Shown here: positions 43,943 through 54,162 of the stretch, piece after piece
Layout: every line of letters begins with the position of its first letter
Numbering within the stretch: the stretch's first letter is position 1
NCBI RefSeq assembly: GCF_004364805.1
Contig: NZ_SOAP01000004.1
Location: 186,001-250,000, forward strand
Direction: 5' to 3'
From: Pelagimonas phthalicica
GTDB lineage: Bacteria > Pseudomonadota > Alphaproteobacteria > Rhodobacterales > Rhodobacteraceae
Length of the DNA stretch: 64,000 nucleotides
The notes under the pieces: generated by a model
Told to the model about the DNA's origin: nothing
The model's database searches: none
What the model saw: the letters and a program-made list of their open reading frames with translations, nothing else
Program-made: the position numbers and the translations under genes

Positions 43943-45232
43943 GTGACCCAGCAGGCCCGCCTGCTGGCGCTGTTTCGAACTTGGAAAGTTTCCGTAGTGA
44001 AAGCAATTGTTCAACAGATTGGCGCGCGCATGGATTACGCAGTTGCGCGCGCATTGCATGCAGACGGCTTGCTGGAAGCACTGGTAACGGACATCCATTT
44101 TTCGTCGCAGCCCAAACTCAAATTCCTGCAAAGTTATTTCGCCAATCTGCCACCCGAAAACGTGTCAAAGAACAACCTCAAGGGTATCCTTTACCGCGCC
44201 GCACTCTCCCGGTTGCACAATACATTCTGGCCCAACCTTATGGCCGCCGAAACGATCGCCAAACGCACCTGTGACCGGGCCGAGAAATCCGGGGCCGATC
44301 TGGTTTATGGGTTCGACACGGCAATGCTACCCTCAATGGATCGCCTGAAACGTTCCGGTTTATGCATCGCCATGGAACAATGCGTTGCTCCGCGCGCGCA
44401 GTTCCTGTCTGCCCAGCGTATCCTCAGCGCCAAACTGCAAGACATCGGCATCGGTTTCGACGAAAGCGGGTTGGGGGATACCTTGGCCTATTTCAGCGTC
44501 ATGGCCGCCTTGGAACGCGAGGAATGGCAACAGGCGGACCTGATCTATTGCCCCTCCCCATTTGTGCAAAAAGCGCTACAAGACCAAGGCATTCCAGCGG
44601 ATCGCATTCGCGTCGTCCCCTATGGGGTGACTCTATCCGACGATCTGGCCAGCTCCAGGCCCGCATCCTCGGGAACAACCCGTGTTGTTTTTGGCGGGGC
44701 CTTTTCCTGGCGCAAAGGGGCCTTGGAATTTGGTCGCCTGGCGACTGCCCTGAAAGATCGGGCGCGGTTCGAGGCCTTTGGCAAAAACGCGCTCCCCGAA
44801 GCCATCGCCGCCAAAATCGCCCCTGACGTGCTGCGTCACGGCCATATGCCCAAGGCCGCCTTTCACGAGGCCATCCAAACCGCCGATATCTTCGTTTTGC
44901 CGTCCTATATGGAGGGTTCGGCCACAGTGATCTACGAAGCCATGGCCATGGGCCTGCCCTGCGTCGTCAGCGAGGAATGCGGATCGGTCATCACCGATGG
45001 GCAGGACGGGATGATTGTCAAAGCGGGTGATGAAACGGCACTGCGGCAAGCCGTGGAAACCTTGCTGGACAATCCCAACTTGCGCCGCGAGATCGGAGAG
45101 CGGGCAACAGAAACCGCAAAGCTTTACACCCGTGAGAGCTATGGCGCGCGTGTCGTGTCCATGTTGCAGGCAGATTTTGACGACTTAAAATCAAAACCGG
45201 CGATTGCCGCGACCAGCGGAGCCGCCCTATGA
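43943..45232 (+). CDS. Glycosyltransferase family 4 protein
   Basis: A 429-residue GT-B enzyme. The C-terminal nucleotide-sugar site is seen in PSYMEGSATVIYEAMAMGLP, the EX7E region. The N-terminal part KAIVQQIGARMDYAVARAL resembles a subgroup of retaining transferases in polysaccharide loci. The start is GTG 43943 or, more like relatives, GTG 43997, with TTGGAAAG upstream. It begins 6 bases after the flippase gene and overlaps the polymerase gene by four bases. Confidence 0.85.
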   Translation: MTQQARLLALFRTWKVSVVKAIVQQIGARMDYAVARALHADGLLEALVTDIHFSSQPKLKFLQSYFANLPPENVSKNNLKGILYRAALSRLHNTFWPNLMAAETIAKRTCDRAEKSGADLVYGFDTAMLPSMDRLKRSGLCIAMEQCVAPRAQFLSAQRILSAKLQDIGIGFDESGLGDTLAYFSVMAALEREEWQQADLIYCPSPFVQKALQDQGIPADRIRVVPYGVTLSDDLASSRPASSGTTRVVFGGAFSWRKGALEFGRLATALKDRARFEAFGKNALPEAIAAKIAPDVLRHGHMPKAAFHEAIQTADIFVLPSYMEGSATVIYEAMAMGLPCVVSEECGSVITDGQDGMIVKAGDETALRQAVETLLDNPNLRREIGERATETAKLYTRESYGARVVSMLQADFDDLKSKPAIAATSGAAL

Positions 45233-46557
45233 GCGCCGCGGTCGGCATTATCTACGTGCTGATCGCCTTTTTATCCGTGGTGGCTCTGCGCAATGCACAT
45301 GGCCCTGCATTGTTCCGCTTCCCATTTTTGTTCTCGGCCATCTGGGTCACCTTTGTTCTACTCGGGTTTCTCGAGTTCTTTACCCCCGAAAACAGCCTGT
45401 TCCTGGCCTATGAAGATACCGGTGTCATCGACGTTGCTCTCTTTGTGGTCTGTACCTCAATCTTTGGCGGCTTCCTTGGCTACCTCCTGGCCGGGGGCCA
45501 TACGCCACGTCCACAAGAACCCAAAACATCCAATTCCGTCGCGCCTTGGATCATGCGGCGCATGCATATCGCCTCTTGTGTCATCGCCGTCATGTCTTAC
45601 CTGGCCTTTCTGGCCTTGGCGCGGCTGGGCGGCGGCTTGACCGCTTATATTTTCCACTCCGGTGCCTACACAATCACCTGGGAAGGCCTGCCGGTTTACC
45701 TCGTCTTTGTTGTGCGCTTTGGCTATGTCGCCATCGTTATCCAGCTCTGGCTTTGGTCGCGCACCAAGAAAGCGAGCCACATGATCCTGGCCCTGCTGTT
45801 CTCACTGATCCCCTTCATCAATATCATCTTTATCTTCCGCCGCTCCGAAGTCGTCACAGTCGGCGTTTATTTCGGCTATTTCATCGTCAATTACACCCGC
45901 TTCCAGATGGGACGCATTCACGCCATTTCCGGATTGGTCGGGATGTTTTTGGTGTTCAAAGTCTTCCCCCTCCTGCGCGATGAAGAGGGCAAAAACCTGT
46001 CTTGGAACGAATTGCTTGACCAGGCCCTTGCCCCTCGGATCGACTTTGACAGCAGCGAGATCGGCGCGGGCCTGTTCCGCATTTACTATTCCATGAGCGA
46101 AAGCGCCTTTGAATACGGTGCCATCATCTGGAACGCCTTTATCCGCCAGTTTGTACCAGGCAGCCTGGTCGGGGCCGAGCTCAAGGCCTCTTTGCTGCTG
46201 CCGGAACTGACCTATGCCAATCTCAGCTTTGTGGATTTCCGGTTTTACGTGTCGCCTATGGGCTTTGCCCAAGCTTACCAACAGTTCTGGATTTTCGCGG
46301 CTGTCATGTTTGTCTTTATCGGCTTTTTTGTCGCCCGGCTGGAACAACGCCGCTTTATTGGGCCACGGCAAGAAATCTTTATGGTTCTGATGATCCCGAT
46401 ATTGCTGACTGCGGTCTCAGCCGATATCAGCCTGATCGTTCCTCGTTTCATCACTTTTGCTGCCTTGATCGCCATTTGCATTCCCAAGGAATCCAACCAG
46501 ACCTTTGCGCCAAACCGTTCTCATGCGCCGCCCTCTCTCTCGCCTCAACGAAATTGA
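45229..46557 (+). CDS. Wzy-like polysaccharide polymerase
   Basis: A 442-residue membrane protein with about 10-12 hydrophobic helices, a large periplasmic loop at about 240-350 and conserved-looking FIFRRSEVV. Composition and operon position between flippase and transferases match Wzy-type polymerases, which join repeat units at the outer face of the inner membrane. These proteins vary strongly, so assignment rests on topology and context. Its ATG overlaps the upstream transferase stop (ATGA). Confidence 0.75.
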   Translation: MSAAVGIIYVLIAFLSVVALRNAHGPALFRFPFLFSAIWVTFVLLGFLEFFTPENSLFLAYEDTGVIDVALFVVCTSIFGGFLGYLLAGGHTPRPQEPKTSNSVAPWIMRRMHIASCVIAVMSYLAFLALARLGGGLTAYIFHSGAYTITWEGLPVYLVFVVRFGYVAIVIQLWLWSRTKKASHMILALLFSLIPFINIIFIFRRSEVVTVGVYFGYFIVNYTRFQMGRIHAISGLVGMFLVFKVFPLLRDEEGKNLSWNELLDQALAPRIDFDSSEIGAGLFRIYYSMSESAFEYGAIIWNAFIRQFVPGSLVGAELKASLLLPELTYANLSFVDFRFYVSPMGFAQAYQQFWIFAAVMFVFIGFFVARLEQRRFIGPRQEIFMVLMIPILLTAVSADISLIVPRFITFAALIAICIPKESNQTFAPNRSHAPPSLSPQRN

Positions 46558-46562
46558 TCCCT

Positions 46563-47783
46563 ATGCATTGTCTCGCCCTGTCCCGACAAATCGGCCATTA
46601 CCACAACGCTCGTTTCCGCGCGGCGGCTGCCAGATTTGACAAATTCACCGTTCTCTCCTGCGCCGGAGAGGGGTTCTTTGCCGAGTTCTCCGCCAAAAGC
46701 TTTGACGGCTACACGGTCGAAACCCTGGCAAATGGGCGCGACGAATACGCGGCCCTGGTCGCCTCAGGCGAATTCATGACCCGGGTTGCGGCCGTGCTGG
46801 ACCGCTTTAAACCAGATGCCATTGCCGTTCCGGGCTGGGCCAGCGCCGAAAGCTTTGCGGCCCTGACTTGGGCGCGCAAAAACAACACGCCCGTGATCGT
46901 CATGGCCGAAAGCCAACAAGACGATGTCGGGCGCAGCAGCGCCAAAGAAGCCCTGAAAAGCCATATCGTCAAACAGTTTGACGCGGCCTTGGCGGGCGGG
47001 TTCTCGACCCGCGATTATCTGGTGCAACTGGGCATGCCACATGACCGCATCGGGTTGGGTTACAACGCTGTCGACAATGACCATTTCGGGCGCGGTGCCG
47101 AAGAGGCCCGTCAAAACGCAGCCGATCTGCGCCAGGAACATGGGCTGCCAGAGCGTTATTTCCTGTCCAGCGGGCGTTTCATTGGCAAAAAGAACTTCCC
47201 CCTGCTCGTTCAGGCCTATGCCAAGGCGCGTCAGGAATTGGGGGACACGCTGCCGGATCTGGTCATTCTCGGGGATGGCGACGAACGCCAAGCCATTGAG
47301 GACGCGATTGCAACCGCGGATCTCGCTGCGCATGTACATCTGCCCGGTTACAAGGGCTATGATCTCTTGCCGATCATGTACGGCCTGTCCCAGGGCTTTG
47401 TGCATGTCGCGACCCGCGAACAATGGGGGCTGGTCATCAACGAAGCCATGGCCTCCAAAGTGCCCGTCATCGTGTCCGACCGCTGCGGCGCAACCCGCAC
47501 ATTGTTGAAACAAGGCAAGGGCGGCTATGTCGTTGATCCATTCAACACCGATGACATCGCAAAAGCGCTGGCCGATCTCGCCTCGAAAACGCCCGAGGAT
47601 TGGGCCGCTATGGCGCAGGAGGCCTTTGACACCGTCGCCGATTGGGGACCGGACCGGTTTGGTGACGGGATGCTGCACGCTGTCAACGCCGCTCGTTCCG
47701 CCAAACGGCGCGGAGCATTACCGGTTTGGGATCGCGTGCTTTTGAACCGTCTGGGAAAACGCGTTTATACCGATGTCGACTGA
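46563..47783 (+). CDS. Glycosyltransferase family 4 protein
   Basis: A 406-residue GT-B enzyme. It has LSSGRFIGKKNFPLLVQAYA at the domain junction and the donor-site TREQWGLVINEAMASKVPVI. I chose the ATG at 46563, 6 bases after the polymerase stop; a longer open frame reaches back inside the polymerase gene. The 3' end overlaps the next transferase by 11 bases. Donor and acceptor are unknown. Confidence 0.85.
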   Translation: MHCLALSRQIGHYHNARFRAAAARFDKFTVLSCAGEGFFAEFSAKSFDGYTVETLANGRDEYAALVASGEFMTRVAAVLDRFKPDAIAVPGWASAESFAALTWARKNNTPVIVMAESQQDDVGRSSAKEALKSHIVKQFDAALAGGFSTRDYLVQLGMPHDRIGLGYNAVDNDHFGRGAEEARQNAADLRQEHGLPERYFLSSGRFIGKKNFPLLVQAYAKARQELGDTLPDLVILGDGDERQAIEDAIATADLAAHVHLPGYKGYDLLPIMYGLSQGFVHVATREQWGLVINEAMASKVPVIVSDRCGATRTLLKQGKGGYVVDPFNTDDIAKALADLASKTPEDWAAMAQEAFDTVADWGPDRFGDGMLHAVNAARSAKRRGALPVWDRVLLNRLGKRVYTDVD

Positions 47784-48948
47784 TCCACTTCACATCACCA
47801 TGTTACTCGGCTCCGTCTCGCATCAGGCGGGCGGGCTGTTTAATTCGGTGCGCAGCCTGTCCCACAGCCTGAGCGATGCGAATATCCGCGTGCTGGCCCC
47901 CCAAGACACGGACACTGCCCAGGACCTGCCAGCCTGGAAACCCTTGCACCCTATCACACCCAAGCGCTGGCCGCCGCAAAGCCTGGGCTATGCGCCGGGG
48001 ATATCAAAAGCTTTGCGGCAGGGCGACACCAACATCATCCACCAACATGGCATTTGGCAGGCCTTCTCTGCGCAGGCCAGTGCCTGGCGCAAACGCGTGG
48101 ATGGGGCCGTGATGATCTCCCCCAGAGGGATGTTAGATCCATGGGCCTTGCAAAACTCCGGCTGGAAAAAACGGATCGTCGCGCAGCTGTTCGAGAATGA
48201 AAACCTGCGCCGCGCCACCTGCCTGCACGCGCTGAACGCATCCGAAGCTGCCTCGATGCGCGCCTATGGGCTGACCAACCCGATTGCGGTCATTCCCAAC
48301 GGGATCACGCCCTTGACTTCGCAACCGGATCATCCCCGCCCTGCCCTGCTGGGTGAGGATGAACGCAAAACCTTGCTTTTCCTTGGCCGTCTACACCCCA
48401 AGAAAGGCGTGAACGAGCTGTTGCAAGCCTTTGCCTTGGCACGCCAGCAAGACAGCGGTTTTGCCAAACGCTGGCGCTTGGTGGTCGCAGGCTGGGACGA
48501 CGGCGGCTTTGATGTGCAACCACAGACCCTGGCAGCGGACCTCTCCCTCGGCGATGCGGTGATCTTTCCCGGCCCGCTGCTGGGCGAGGACAAGGCCGCC
48601 ATGTTGACCCATTCCGACGCCTTCATCCTGCCTTCCTATTCCGAAGGCCTGCCCATGTCCGTGCTCGAGGCGTGGTCCTACGGCCTCCCCGTCCTGATGA
48701 CCGAGGCCTGCAACCTGCCCGAAGGGTTTGAACATAACGCAGCCTGGAAAATCACCTCAAAGCCAGAAGAGCTGGCCACCCAGCTCATCGCCGCCCTTGG
48801 CGAGGATCTGACAGCAATGGCTAAAGCAGGGCGACACCTGGCCGAGCAACGGTTTACCTGGCAACAAATCGCAACCCGTCACATGGCCGTGTATCACTGG
48901 ATGTTACAAGGCGGCAGCCTGCCTGCGGATGTGGAGATGCTGGCATGA
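47773..48948 (+). CDS. Glycosyltransferase family 4 protein
   Basis: A 391-residue GT-B enzyme with a Gly-rich N-terminal loop (SHQAGGLFNSVRSL), the junction LLFLGRLHPKKGVNELL and the donor-site motif PSYSEGLPMSVLEAWSYGLP. It overlaps the previous gene by 11 bases and the next by four. This arrangement implies tightly coupled expression of enzymes adding successive sugars. Confidence 0.86.
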   Translation: MSTDPLHITMLLGSVSHQAGGLFNSVRSLSHSLSDANIRVLAPQDTDTAQDLPAWKPLHPITPKRWPPQSLGYAPGISKALRQGDTNIIHQHGIWQAFSAQASAWRKRVDGAVMISPRGMLDPWALQNSGWKKRIVAQLFENENLRRATCLHALNASEAASMRAYGLTNPIAVIPNGITPLTSQPDHPRPALLGEDERKTLLFLGRLHPKKGVNELLQAFALARQQDSGFAKRWRLVVAGWDDGGFDVQPQTLAADLSLGDAVIFPGPLLGEDKAAMLTHSDAFILPSYSEGLPMSVLEAWSYGLPVLMTEACNLPEGFEHNAAWKITSKPEELATQLIAALGEDLTAMAKAGRHLAEQRFTWQQIATRHMAVYHWMLQGGSLPADVEMLA

Positions 48949-49505
48949 CCCCTGACAACAAACCCCCAGTTCCGGACGTCACCGCGAACCGCGCCAGCCG
49001 CAAATGGACCCGCCGTGAATTGGCCGAACGGGTTTTATGGTCTGTCTTGGGGCACCCCATTTTCCGCCTGTCCCCGCGCCCTCTATGGGGGCTGCGCAAC
49101 GGATTGCTACGCCTGTTTGGTGCCAAAATCGGCCAACAGGTCCGCCTGCACCCCACGGTCAAGATCACCATCCCCAGGCACCTCACAATCGCCGACGGCG
49201 TGGGCATTGGCGATGGGGCAATCTTGTATGCCTTGGGGCAAATCACGATTGGGACCAACGCCACGATCTCGCAAGGGGCGCATCTTTGCGCCGGGACCCA
49301 TGATTTTCGCGACCCAACCATGCCTTTGCTCAAACTGCCTATTACCATCGGTGACGGAGCCTGGATCTGTGCCGAGGCGTTTGTCGGGCCCAATGTCACC
49401 ATTGGCGCGATGTCCGTTGTTGGCGCGCGCTGTGTCGCCATGAAAGACGTGCCACCAAACGCCATCATGGCGGGCAACCCCGCACGGCAAGTCGGCACCA
49501 GATAG
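48945..49505 (+). CDS. Left-handed beta-helix acetyltransferase (WcaF-like)
   Basis: A 186-residue hexapeptide-repeat acyltransferase. The repeats run from IGQQVRLHPTVKI to VTIGAMSVVGA, with the catalytic-type His in GTHDFRD. The N-terminal Trp/Arg-rich section (NRASRKWTRRELAERVLW) is typical of the WcaF-like colanic-acid acetyltransferases. It probably adds O-acetyl groups to the repeat unit. It overlaps the preceding transferase gene by four bases. Confidence 0.86.
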   Translation: MTPDNKPPVPDVTANRASRKWTRRELAERVLWSVLGHPIFRLSPRPLWGLRNGLLRLFGAKIGQQVRLHPTVKITIPRHLTIADGVGIGDGAILYALGQITIGTNATISQGAHLCAGTHDFRDPTMPLLKLPITIGDGAWICAEAFVGPNVTIGAMSVVGARCVAMKDVPPNAIMAGNPARQVGTR

Positions 49506-49554
49506 TTTCGCAATTCCGAATGAGAATGACCTAAGCCCACAAAGGATTAGAACT

Positions 49555-50406
49555 TTGTCCCTTTCCCAAAACTCCAACGATCTTCTCCCGGTCAGCGTGG
49601 TCATTCCGGTGCGCAACGAAGAACACAACCTGCCCGCCTGCCTGGCAAAGCTCAGCCGGTTTTCCGAAATTCTGGTGGTGGATTCCCAGTCAGACGACCG
49701 CACCGTCGAAATCGCCGAGGCTGCAGGGGCACGGGTGATCCAGTTTCACTGGACCGGTACCTTTCCCAAGAAACGCAACCATGTGCTGATGAACGAAGAG
49801 CTGGCCAATGACTGGATCCTGTTCCTCGACGCCGACGAACATGTCTCCGAGGCGTTTTGCGATGCTTTGGCGGCAGAGCTGCCGCAATCGGACAAGGTCG
49901 GCTATTGGTTGACCTATTCCAACTATTTCATGGGCAAACTCATGCGCCACGGCGTCGCCCAGCGCAAATTGGCGCTGATCCGCAAAGGGGCCGGTCTTTA
50001 CGAGAAAATCGACGAAGACGGGTGGAGCCAGTTGGATATGGAAATCCACGAACACCCAATCCTCGACGGCGAGATAGGTGAGATTGAAGGCGAGATTGAT
50101 CACCGCGATTTTGCCGGCCTGGAAAAGTTCCTACGCCGCCACATCGACTATGCCAAATGGGAGGCGGCGCGCTCGGCCAAGCTGAAAGCGGGCGGTGACG
50201 CGGCATTGAACGATCTCACCTCGCGCCAACGCTTCAAATACCGCCATTTGGAAAAATGGTGGTTCCCGTGGTTCTATTTCTGCTTTGCCTATTTCGCAAA
50301 ACGCGGCTTTCTCGACGGCGGCGCGGGCCTGTCTTATGCGTTTTACAAGGCGTGGTATTTCCACTCGATCCGCTTGCTGATCAAGGAAAACGCCGCAGCC
50401 AAGTAA
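49555..50406 (+). CDS. Glycosyltransferase family 2 protein
   Basis: A 283-residue GT-A enzyme with the N-terminal nucleotide-binding VSVVIPVRNEEHNLPACL, the VDSQSDDRT region and the metal-binding LFLDADEH. It resembles the WaaE/KdtX-like transferases of lipopolysaccharide and capsule loci. Translation starts at TTG 49555, supported by AAAGGA eight bases upstream. The C-terminal part contains aromatic segments (WWFPWFYFCFAYF) that may sit on the membrane. Confidence 0.88.
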   Translation: MSLSQNSNDLLPVSVVIPVRNEEHNLPACLAKLSRFSEILVVDSQSDDRTVEIAEAAGARVIQFHWTGTFPKKRNHVLMNEELANDWILFLDADEHVSEAFCDALAAELPQSDKVGYWLTYSNYFMGKLMRHGVAQRKLALIRKGAGLYEKIDEDGWSQLDMEIHEHPILDGEIGEIEGEIDHRDFAGLEKFLRRHIDYAKWEAARSAKLKAGGDAALNDLTSRQRFKYRHLEKWWFPWFYFCFAYFAKRGFLDGGAGLSYAFYKAWYFHSIRLLIKENAAAK

Positions 50407-50409
50407 AGC

Positions 50410-51129
50410 TTAGGATTTGCGGCGATAGATGACCATGCGGTTGCCATAGGCCTCCATCACAGGCCCATCCAACTGGAACCCGGCGGCACTCAGCGCCGCG
50501 TCAAAGGCCTCCATCGTGCCTGCATTCAGATGCACTTCGGCAACGATATTATCTGTCTTGGCCAGAATATCAGGGTTCTGCTTCAGAAAATCGAACTCCG
50601 CCCCTTCGATATCAAGCTTGAGCAGATCAATCCGGCGATCCCCAACCGGTTCGGCCAGATCAAGGTAATCCACCGCCTGGCCTGTGCCCGAACTGCTCAC
50701 CGAGGAAATCAGGAAATTCTTGGCCATGGTTTCCAACATGGCGGTCCCGGATTTCTGCCCCACCACCGCCTGATAAACCTGCGCACGATCCGATAGATTG
50801 GCCGAGGCAAGGTTGCGTTTGATCATTGGCTGAAGATGATCATTGGGTTCCACCATCACGTATTGGGTCGCAACCTCTCCGAACCGCATGCGCAGGCAGA
50901 TTTCGGTCAATACGGTGAAATGCCCACAATGCGCGCCACAATCAACGACCAGCTTGGGTTCCTGGGCAAACAGGGTGAAGATCCGCCAGTAATTCGGATC
51001 CATGAACACGTCCTGAAAACTCGCGACCTGAAATTTGCTGTCAAGCTCCAGCGTACCGCCACCGGGCACCCGCAAGACACAAGTCACAAAACGGGACAGG
51101 CGACGATAAAGAAAGGATGGAAGATGCAT
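50410..51129 (-). CDS. FkbM family methyltransferase
   Basis: A 239-residue SAM-dependent methyltransferase. Motif I is VVDCGAHCGHFTVL, and the FkbM signature is LLKLDIEGAEFDFL. In polysaccharide loci such enzymes O-methylate sugar residues. It is the last gene of a minus-strand operon: GT2, gmd, fkbM, fcl, fkbM. It follows fcl by 22 bases and converges on the GT2 gene with a 3-base gap. A second FkbM protein lies on the other side of fcl. Confidence 0.86.
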   Translation of the reverse strand: MHLPSFLYRRLSRFVTCVLRVPGGGTLELDSKFQVASFQDVFMDPNYWRIFTLFAQEPKLVVDCGAHCGHFTVLTEICLRMRFGEVATQYVMVEPNDHLQPMIKRNLASANLSDRAQVYQAVVGQKSGTAMLETMAKNFLISSVSSSGTGQAVDYLDLAEPVGDRRIDLLKLDIEGAEFDFLKQNPDILAKTDNIVAEVHLNAGTMEAFDAALSAAGFQLDGPVMEAYGNRMVIYRRKS

Positions 51130-51151
51130 CAGAAAACCTGCTGGAAGCCAA

Positions 51152-52135
51152 TTATTTCGATTTCAAATTCTCTTGGTCCTGTTTGAGGTACCAATCATAG
51201 GTCTCGGCAATCCCTTGTTCCAACGGGATCGAGGCACGCCAGCCCATATCGGCCAAGCGCGTGACATCTATAAGCTTGCGCATGGTTCCGTCAGGTTTGG
51301 AGGGATCGGTGGCAATGCGCCCTTCAAAGCCGGTGATCTTAGCCACAAGCCGTGCCAGATCCAGGATGGTCACATCACTGCCGCTGCCAACATTGATGTG
51401 GCTGAGCATCGGTTGGGTATTATCGTCATATATCGCGCGATCCAGACCGGCGACGAATAGCGACGCTTCGGCCATGTCATCCACATGCAGGAATTCGCGT
51501 CTGGGCTCGCCCGAGCCCCAAATGACCACCTCATCGCGCCCTTGCAGGCGCGCCTCGTGAAAACGGCGGATCAGCGCGGGTAAGACATGCGAATTTTCCG
51601 GATGAAAATTGTCACCGGGCCCATAAAGATTGGTCGGCATGACCGAACGGTAATCCGTGCCATATTGGCGATTATAGCTTTCGCACAGTTTGATCCCGGC
51701 GATTTTGGCAATCGCATAGGGTTCGTTTGTCGGCTCAAGCGTACCAGTCAAAAGCGCGTCCTCACGCATAGGCTGCGGCACGGCTTTGGGATAGATGCAA
51801 GAGCTGCCAAGTTGCAGCAGGTTCAGCACCCCCGCGGCAAAGGCCTGATGGATGACATTGCATTCAATCATCAGGTTTTCATAGATGAACTGCGCCGGAT
51901 AGGTGTTATTGGCGTGAATACCGCCCACCTTGGCCGCCGCCAAAATCACCTGATCCGGCTTTTCTGACTGCATGAAATCCGCTACCGCCGCCTGATCTGT
52001 CAGATCCAATTCAGCAGAGCTGCGCGTGACAAGGTCCAGATCCTCGCCCGCCTCTTGCCGCGCCTGCAATTGGCGCAGGATCGCGCCACCAACCATGCCA
52101 CGATGACCCGCCACATAAACCTTGCGCTTTGCCAT
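51152..52135 (-). CDS. fcl: GDP-L-fucose synthase
   Basis: This 327-residue SDR is both a 3,5-epimerase and 4-reductase and makes GDP-L-fucose from the Gmd product. The NADP motif is [12 protein letters not shown]. Active-site residues are in LGSSCIYPK and YAIAKIAG, and [20 protein letters not shown] is the family signature. The ATG at 52135 has GAGGTG upstream, next to the stop of the previous FkbM gene. Together with gmd at 53035 it completes GDP-fucose synthesis. Confidence 0.94.
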   Translation of the reverse strand: MAKRKVYVAGHRGMVGGAILRQLQARQEAGEDLDLVTRSSAELDLTDQAAVADFMQSEKPDQVILAAAKVGGIHANNTYPAQFIYENLMIECNVIHQAFAAGVLNLLQLGSSCIYPKAVPQPMREDALLTGTLEPTNEPYAIAKIAGIKLCESYNRQYGTDYRSVMPTNLYGPGDNFHPENSHVLPALIRRFHEARLQGRDEVVIWGSGEPRREFLHVDDMAEASLFVAGLDRAIYDDNTQPMLSHINVGSGSDVTILDLARLVAKITGFEGRIATDPSKPDGTMRKLIDVTRLADMGWRASIPLEQGIAETYDWYLKQDQENLKSK

Positions 52136-52149
52136 CACAGACACCTCAT

Positions 52150-53028
52150 TCAAATTTCGCCATTGATCAGCGTGAAACGCCGGGCCGTTTTCACACGTTC
52201 CTGCACCAGCGCCAAATCACGAACAAAGATCGTGTTCTGATGCGTGCCGCCTTGCCGAACTTCTCTTGCAAACGGGTCATAGGAGCACGGGACAAAACCT
52301 GCCTGCGCCATGATCTGTGCAACTTCGCTCTGCCCATCCGATTGATAGCGATCGGCCGAGTCATTGGTTTCCGTCACAATAGCAACCAGGGTCGGGTCGG
52401 CCAGGATTTGCGGCATCCCTTTCAGAACTTCGGATTCCCAACCTTCAACGTCGATCTTCATCAGGCGCGGCGTTGCACCACCTAATACATCGTCCAGACG
52501 TTGCACCGGGACATCCAAAGTCTTGGTCCCCTTGGCCTCCGCTTCTGACACGACATGGTTCTTGGTATCACTATCGGCAGTAAAGCACAGGGTCGCCTCC
52601 TCAGAGCCCGCCCCGATATTGTGGCAGGTCACCAGATCCGACAGGCGGTTCACGGCGACATTGCGCTCCAACTTGGAAAACGTGCCGGGGATCGGCTCGA
52701 CACTGACAACCTTGGAACGACAACAGCCTGCGGCCAAAATGGTGTAGCTGCCAACATTGGCACCAATATCGGCAAACACATCGCCGTCGCGCAGCAAATG
52801 CAGCACAAAGGCCATATCCGCGCTTTCATGCAGCCCGCTATACCAGTTGCCCGTCGCCCCGGTCATGCCCTTTTCCATGACGAGAACCGTGTAATCCACA
52901 AAGGGCACGACATGCGGATAGGGCATCATCCGGGCGACCATTTGCCAGCGGAAAAACCGCATGATGGCGGCCAACCGGTTGGCACGGTTGAGCGGGTGTT
53001 CCATCAGATGTCGGATGGTGCGCCACAT
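52150..53028 (-). CDS. FkbM family methyltransferase
   Basis: A 292-residue SAM-dependent methyltransferase with motif [17 protein letters not shown] and signature [16 protein letters not shown]. An N-terminal extension of about 85 residues distinguishes it from the other FkbM protein at 50410. The two share only the catalytic core, so they are not a recent duplication. It lies 6 bases after gmd and 14 bases before fcl, which points to methylation of fucose or of a neighbouring sugar. Confidence 0.86.
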   Translation of the reverse strand: MWRTIRHLMEHPLNRANRLAAIMRFFRWQMVARMMPYPHVVPFVDYTVLVMEKGMTGATGNWYSGLHESADMAFVLHLLRDGDVFADIGANVGSYTILAAGCCRSKVVSVEPIPGTFSKLERNVAVNRLSDLVTCHNIGAGSEEATLCFTADSDTKNHVVSEAEAKGTKTLDVPVQRLDDVLGGATPRLMKIDVEGWESEVLKGMPQILADPTLVAIVTETNDSADRYQSDGQSEVAQIMAQAGFVPCSYDPFAREVRQGGTHQNTIFVRDLALVQERVKTARRFTLINGEI

Positions 53029-53034
53029 GCCTGC

Positions 53035-54156
53035 TTACCCTTCGGTGCTAACGGGAACATCCATCCCATGCGCCTGCAACAAGGCATGGCGTTGCGCAGT
53101 TTTGAGATCTTCGGCCACCATTTCCGCGCACATCTCTTGGGTGGTGATTTCCGGCACCCAGCCCAGTTTCTCTTTGGCCTTGGCCGGGTTGCCCAACAGG
53201 GTTTCCACTTCGGCCGGGCGGAAATAGCGCGGATCAATGCGCAGGATCGTGTCACCGGGTTTCAGCGCCGGAGCTTTGTCTCCGGTCACGCTGGCAACCT
53301 TGGCGATCTCTTCAACACCACTGCCGGAAAACTCCAGCTCAATGCCCAGCTCGCGCGCAGACCAGGTGATGAACTCGCGTACCGAATATTGCACGCCGGT
53401 GGCGATCACAAAATCCTCGGCTTCTTCCTGCTGCAGCATCATCCACTGCATGCGGACATAATCCTTGGCATGGCCCCAATCGCGCAGCGCATCAATGTTG
53501 CCCATATACAGGCAAGGTTCCAAACCTTGCGCAATATTGGCCAGACCACGGGTGATCTTGCGGGTGACAAAGGTCTCGCCCCGGCGCGGGCTTTCGTGAT
53601 TGAATAGAATGCCGTTGCAGGCATACATGCCATAGGCTTCGCGGTAGTTCACGGTGATCCAATAGGCATACATCTTGGCAACCGCATAAGGGCTGCGCGG
53701 ATGGAATGGCGTGGTCTCGGTCTGCGGGATTTCCTGCACCAATCCATATAGCTCAGAGGTCGACGCCTGATAAAACCGGGTCTTCTTTTCCAGGCCCAAA
53801 AACCGGATCGCCTCAAGCAAACGCAAGGTGCCTATTGCGTCCACATCCGCCGTGTATTCGGGTGCCTCAAAGCTGACAGCGACATGTGACTGTGCCCCGA
53901 GGTTGTACACCTCATCTGGCTGCACTTCTTGAATGATCCGCGTCAGGTTCGACGAATCGGTCAGGTCGCCGTAATGCAGCTTGAAACGGGCTTTATCGAC
54001 ATGCGGGTCTTCATAGATATGGTCCACCCGGGACGTATTGAACGAAGACGCGCGGCGCTTGATGCCGTGCACTTCATACCCTTTTTCAAGCAGAAACTCA
54101 GCCAGGTAAGATCCGTCCTGACCCGTAATCCCGGTAATAAGCGCACGTTTTTTCAT
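53035..54156 (-). CDS. gmd: GDP-mannose 4,6-dehydratase
   Basis: This 373-residue enzyme converts GDP-mannose to GDP-4-keto-6-deoxymannose, the first step to GDP-L-fucose. The NADP motif is [20 protein letters not shown]. The catalytic Thr-Ser-Glu is in ASTSELYG and the Tyr/Lys in [29 protein letters not shown] is a hallmark of the family. Length is typical. It is followed closely by an FkbM methyltransferase and fcl. The divergent copy at 33049 lacks the canonical triad. Confidence 0.95.
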   Translation of the reverse strand: MKKRALITGITGQDGSYLAEFLLEKGYEVHGIKRRASSFNTSRVDHIYEDPHVDKARFKLHYGDLTDSSNLTRIIQEVQPDEVYNLGAQSHVAVSFEAPEYTADVDAIGTLRLLEAIRFLGLEKKTRFYQASTSELYGLVQEIPQTETTPFHPRSPYAVAKMYAYWITVNYREAYGMYACNGILFNHESPRRGETFVTRKITRGLANIAQGLEPCLYMGNIDALRDWGHAKDYVRMQWMMLQQEEAEDFVIATGVQYSVREFITWSARELGIELEFSGSGVEEIAKVASVTGDKAPALKPGDTILRIDPRYFRPAEVETLLGNPAKAKEKLGWVPEITTQEMCAEMVAEDLKTAQRHALLQAHGMDVPVSTEG

Positions 54157-54162
54157 TGTTCC

